Assembly (NCBI GenBank): GCA_934621665.1
Contig: CAKTUT010000022.1
Span: 1 to 14,800 of the forward strand
Length of the DNA stretch: 14,800 nt
Reading direction: 5' to 3'
Origin: an uncultured Oscillospiraceae bacterium
GTDB taxonomy: Bacteria > Bacillota > Clostridia > Oscillospirales > Oscillospiraceae
Shown here: positions 14,166-14,800 of the stretch, one piece after another
Numbering within the stretch: the first letter of the stretch is position 1
How the letters are laid out: each line of letters starts with the position of its first letter
Made by a program: the position numbers and the translations under genes
The notes under the pieces: generated by a model
Told to the model about the DNA's origin: nothing
Seen by the model: only the letters and a program-made list of their open reading frames with translations
Databases searched by the model: none

Positions 14166-14174
14166 CACCTCCTT
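14166..14174 (-). promoter_or_regulatory. Ribosome binding site of rpmB
   Basis: AAGGAGGTG on minus, a full match to the anti-Shine-Dalgarno of 16S rRNA, six bases before the ATG; it decides the start. Confidence 0.9.
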
Positions 14175-14198
14175 GCCATAGGAAAATCGGAAATCTGA

Positions 14199-14213
14199 GC
14201 GTCCAACGGACGC
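14199..14213 (-). other. Leader hairpin of rpmB
   Basis: GCGTCC, AAC loop on plus (GTT on minus), GGACGC, with no T-tract. It lies in the 5' leader of rpmB between promoter and ribosome site. It may be an mRNA structure, but no known ribosomal-protein leader motif is recognised. Confidence 0.35.
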
Positions 14214-14221
14214 CGACTAGT

Positions 14222-14250
14222 ATAATAACAGATGTTTCCACAAAAAGCAA
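14222..14250 (-). promoter_or_regulatory. Sigma-A promoter of rpmB
   Basis: On minus: TTGCTT (14245-14250), 17 bp spacer, TATTAT (14222-14227). Transcription would begin near 14215. Confidence 0.6.
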
Positions 14251-14313
14251 GCACAATTTCTGGTATCTTTCAAAAAATTTTTCACGCTTTTACCACAATA
14301 TCTGAAATCGCAG

Positions 14314-14342
14314 TTGCCAAACGCTTCCTGGCAGGTTATAAT
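14314..14342 (+). promoter_or_regulatory. Sigma-A promoter of hprK
   Basis: TTGCCA (14314-14319), 17 bp spacer, TATAAT (14337-14342). The inverted pair TGCCA-N9-TGGCA (14315-14333) covers the -35 and most of the spacer. Confidence 0.75.
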
Positions 14343-14370
14343 CAAAAAAGTTCAATGCGAGGTGTATCAA

Positions 14371-14800
14371 ATGGCAGGCACGTATTCCGTTCTACTCTCC
14401 GAGCTGGTGCAGGAATTCAATCTCGATTTTCTCTATCAGTCTACAGACTATGAAAAAATCCGCGTTACCGTTGACGATGTCAGCCGTCCGGGCTTGCAGC
14501 TGGCGGGCTTTTTCAATCACTTTGAGCCGATGCGGCTTTATGTCTGCGGCACGGTGGAGTGCGCCTATCTGGAAAAGCTCTCCCATGAGGAGCGTCTGAT
14601 TATCTTCGATCACTTCCTGTCGTACAAAGTTCCGGCGCTGATTATTGCGCGTGGAATGCCGGTTCTGCCGGAGTGCCTGATGATGGCGGAAAAGCATGAC
14701 GTGTCAATTCTCAGCAGCAAGGATACCACGTCCTATTTGATGTCCAGTCTGATTACGTATCTGTCGCGCGCGCTTGCCCCGCGTATCACGCGCCACGGGG
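14371..14800 (+). CDS. hprK: HPr kinase/phosphorylase, N-terminal part (cut by window edge)
   Basis: The first ~143 residues of HprK, which phosphorylates and dephosphorylates HPr at Ser46 and thereby controls carbon-catabolite repression in Firmicutes. What is visible is the N-terminal domain: after MAGTYSVLLSELVQEFNLDFLY come the signature DVSRPGLQLAGFFNHFEPMR, EYLEKLS-like 'CAYLEKLSHEERL' and 'PALIIARGMPVLPECL', then 'SSKDTTSYLMSSLITYL'. The catalytic half with its P-loop is outside the window. The start ATG at 14371 follows GAGGTG and the promoter at 14314-14342. It diverges from rpmB. No neighbouring gene of the phosphotransferase system is in view. Confidence 0.95.
   Translation, partial: MAGTYSVLLSELVQEFNLDFLYQSTDYEKIRVTVDDVSRPGLQLAGFFNHFEPMRLYVCGTVECAYLEKLSHEERLIIFDHFLSYKVPALIIARGMPVLPECLMMAEKHDVSILSSKDTTSYLMSSLITYLSRALAPRITRHG

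Noticed and set aside
1..14800. CRISPR arrays, insertion sequences, tRNA or rRNA genes
   Set aside because: No repeat-spacer pattern, transposase-like protein, or tRNA/rRNA-like sequence was found on either strand by reading.

Overview
The window comes from a mid-GC, low-to-moderate complexity Gram-positive chromosome, most likely a gut-type member of the Clostridia (Oscillospiraceae/Ruminococcaceae-like). This is inferred from several signs: an HprK-type kinase, a TrmK-Nif3 overlapping pair, a zinc-type ribosomal protein L28, strong AGGAGG-like ribosome binding sites, sigma-A promoters close to TTGACA/TATAAT, and tight hairpin-plus-T terminators. I see no mobile element, tRNA, rRNA or CRISPR array. 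The two end genes (trpS and hprK) are cut by the window edges.

Layout. 1-1965: trpS (minus, 5' part only) and gltX (plus) diverge from a short intergenic region with two well-formed back-to-back promoters. 2031-3725: a minus-strand membrane-anchored protein with TPR, chitobiase-C-like and leucine-rich repeat segments, driven by a perfect consensus promoter and ending at a hairpin shared with gltX. 3846-7050: a TetR-family regulator, an ABC ATPase and a large ABC permease, all plus strand, probably an exporter unit. 7112-7438: a small stand-alone CxxC protein (DUF1858 type) with its own promoter and terminator. 7453-9764: trmK and a Nif3-like gene (overlapping), then yebC. 9880-13437: a divergent locus with an HTH protein on minus, and on plus a soluble Ser/Thr kinase, a zinc-ribbon/TM/beta-helix protein and an amidohydrolase. 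13473-14159: a small four-helix membrane protein and rpmB on minus. 14371-end: hprK on plus.

How they work together. Most of the window is housekeeping: aminoacyl-tRNA synthesis, tRNA m1A22 methylation, ribosomal protein, YebC, and carbon-catabolite control. The accessory part most worth attention is the HTH / kinase / membrane beta-helix protein cluster (9880-12570). Its layout suggests a split signalling module: a catalytic-domain-only kinase with atypical active-site residues is translationally coupled to a membrane protein carrying a cytoplasmic zinc ribbon and an outer right-handed beta-helix. The HTH gene opposite appears to share overlapping promoter elements with it. The link between them is inference from gene order and domain layout. 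I found no proof of an entirely new system.
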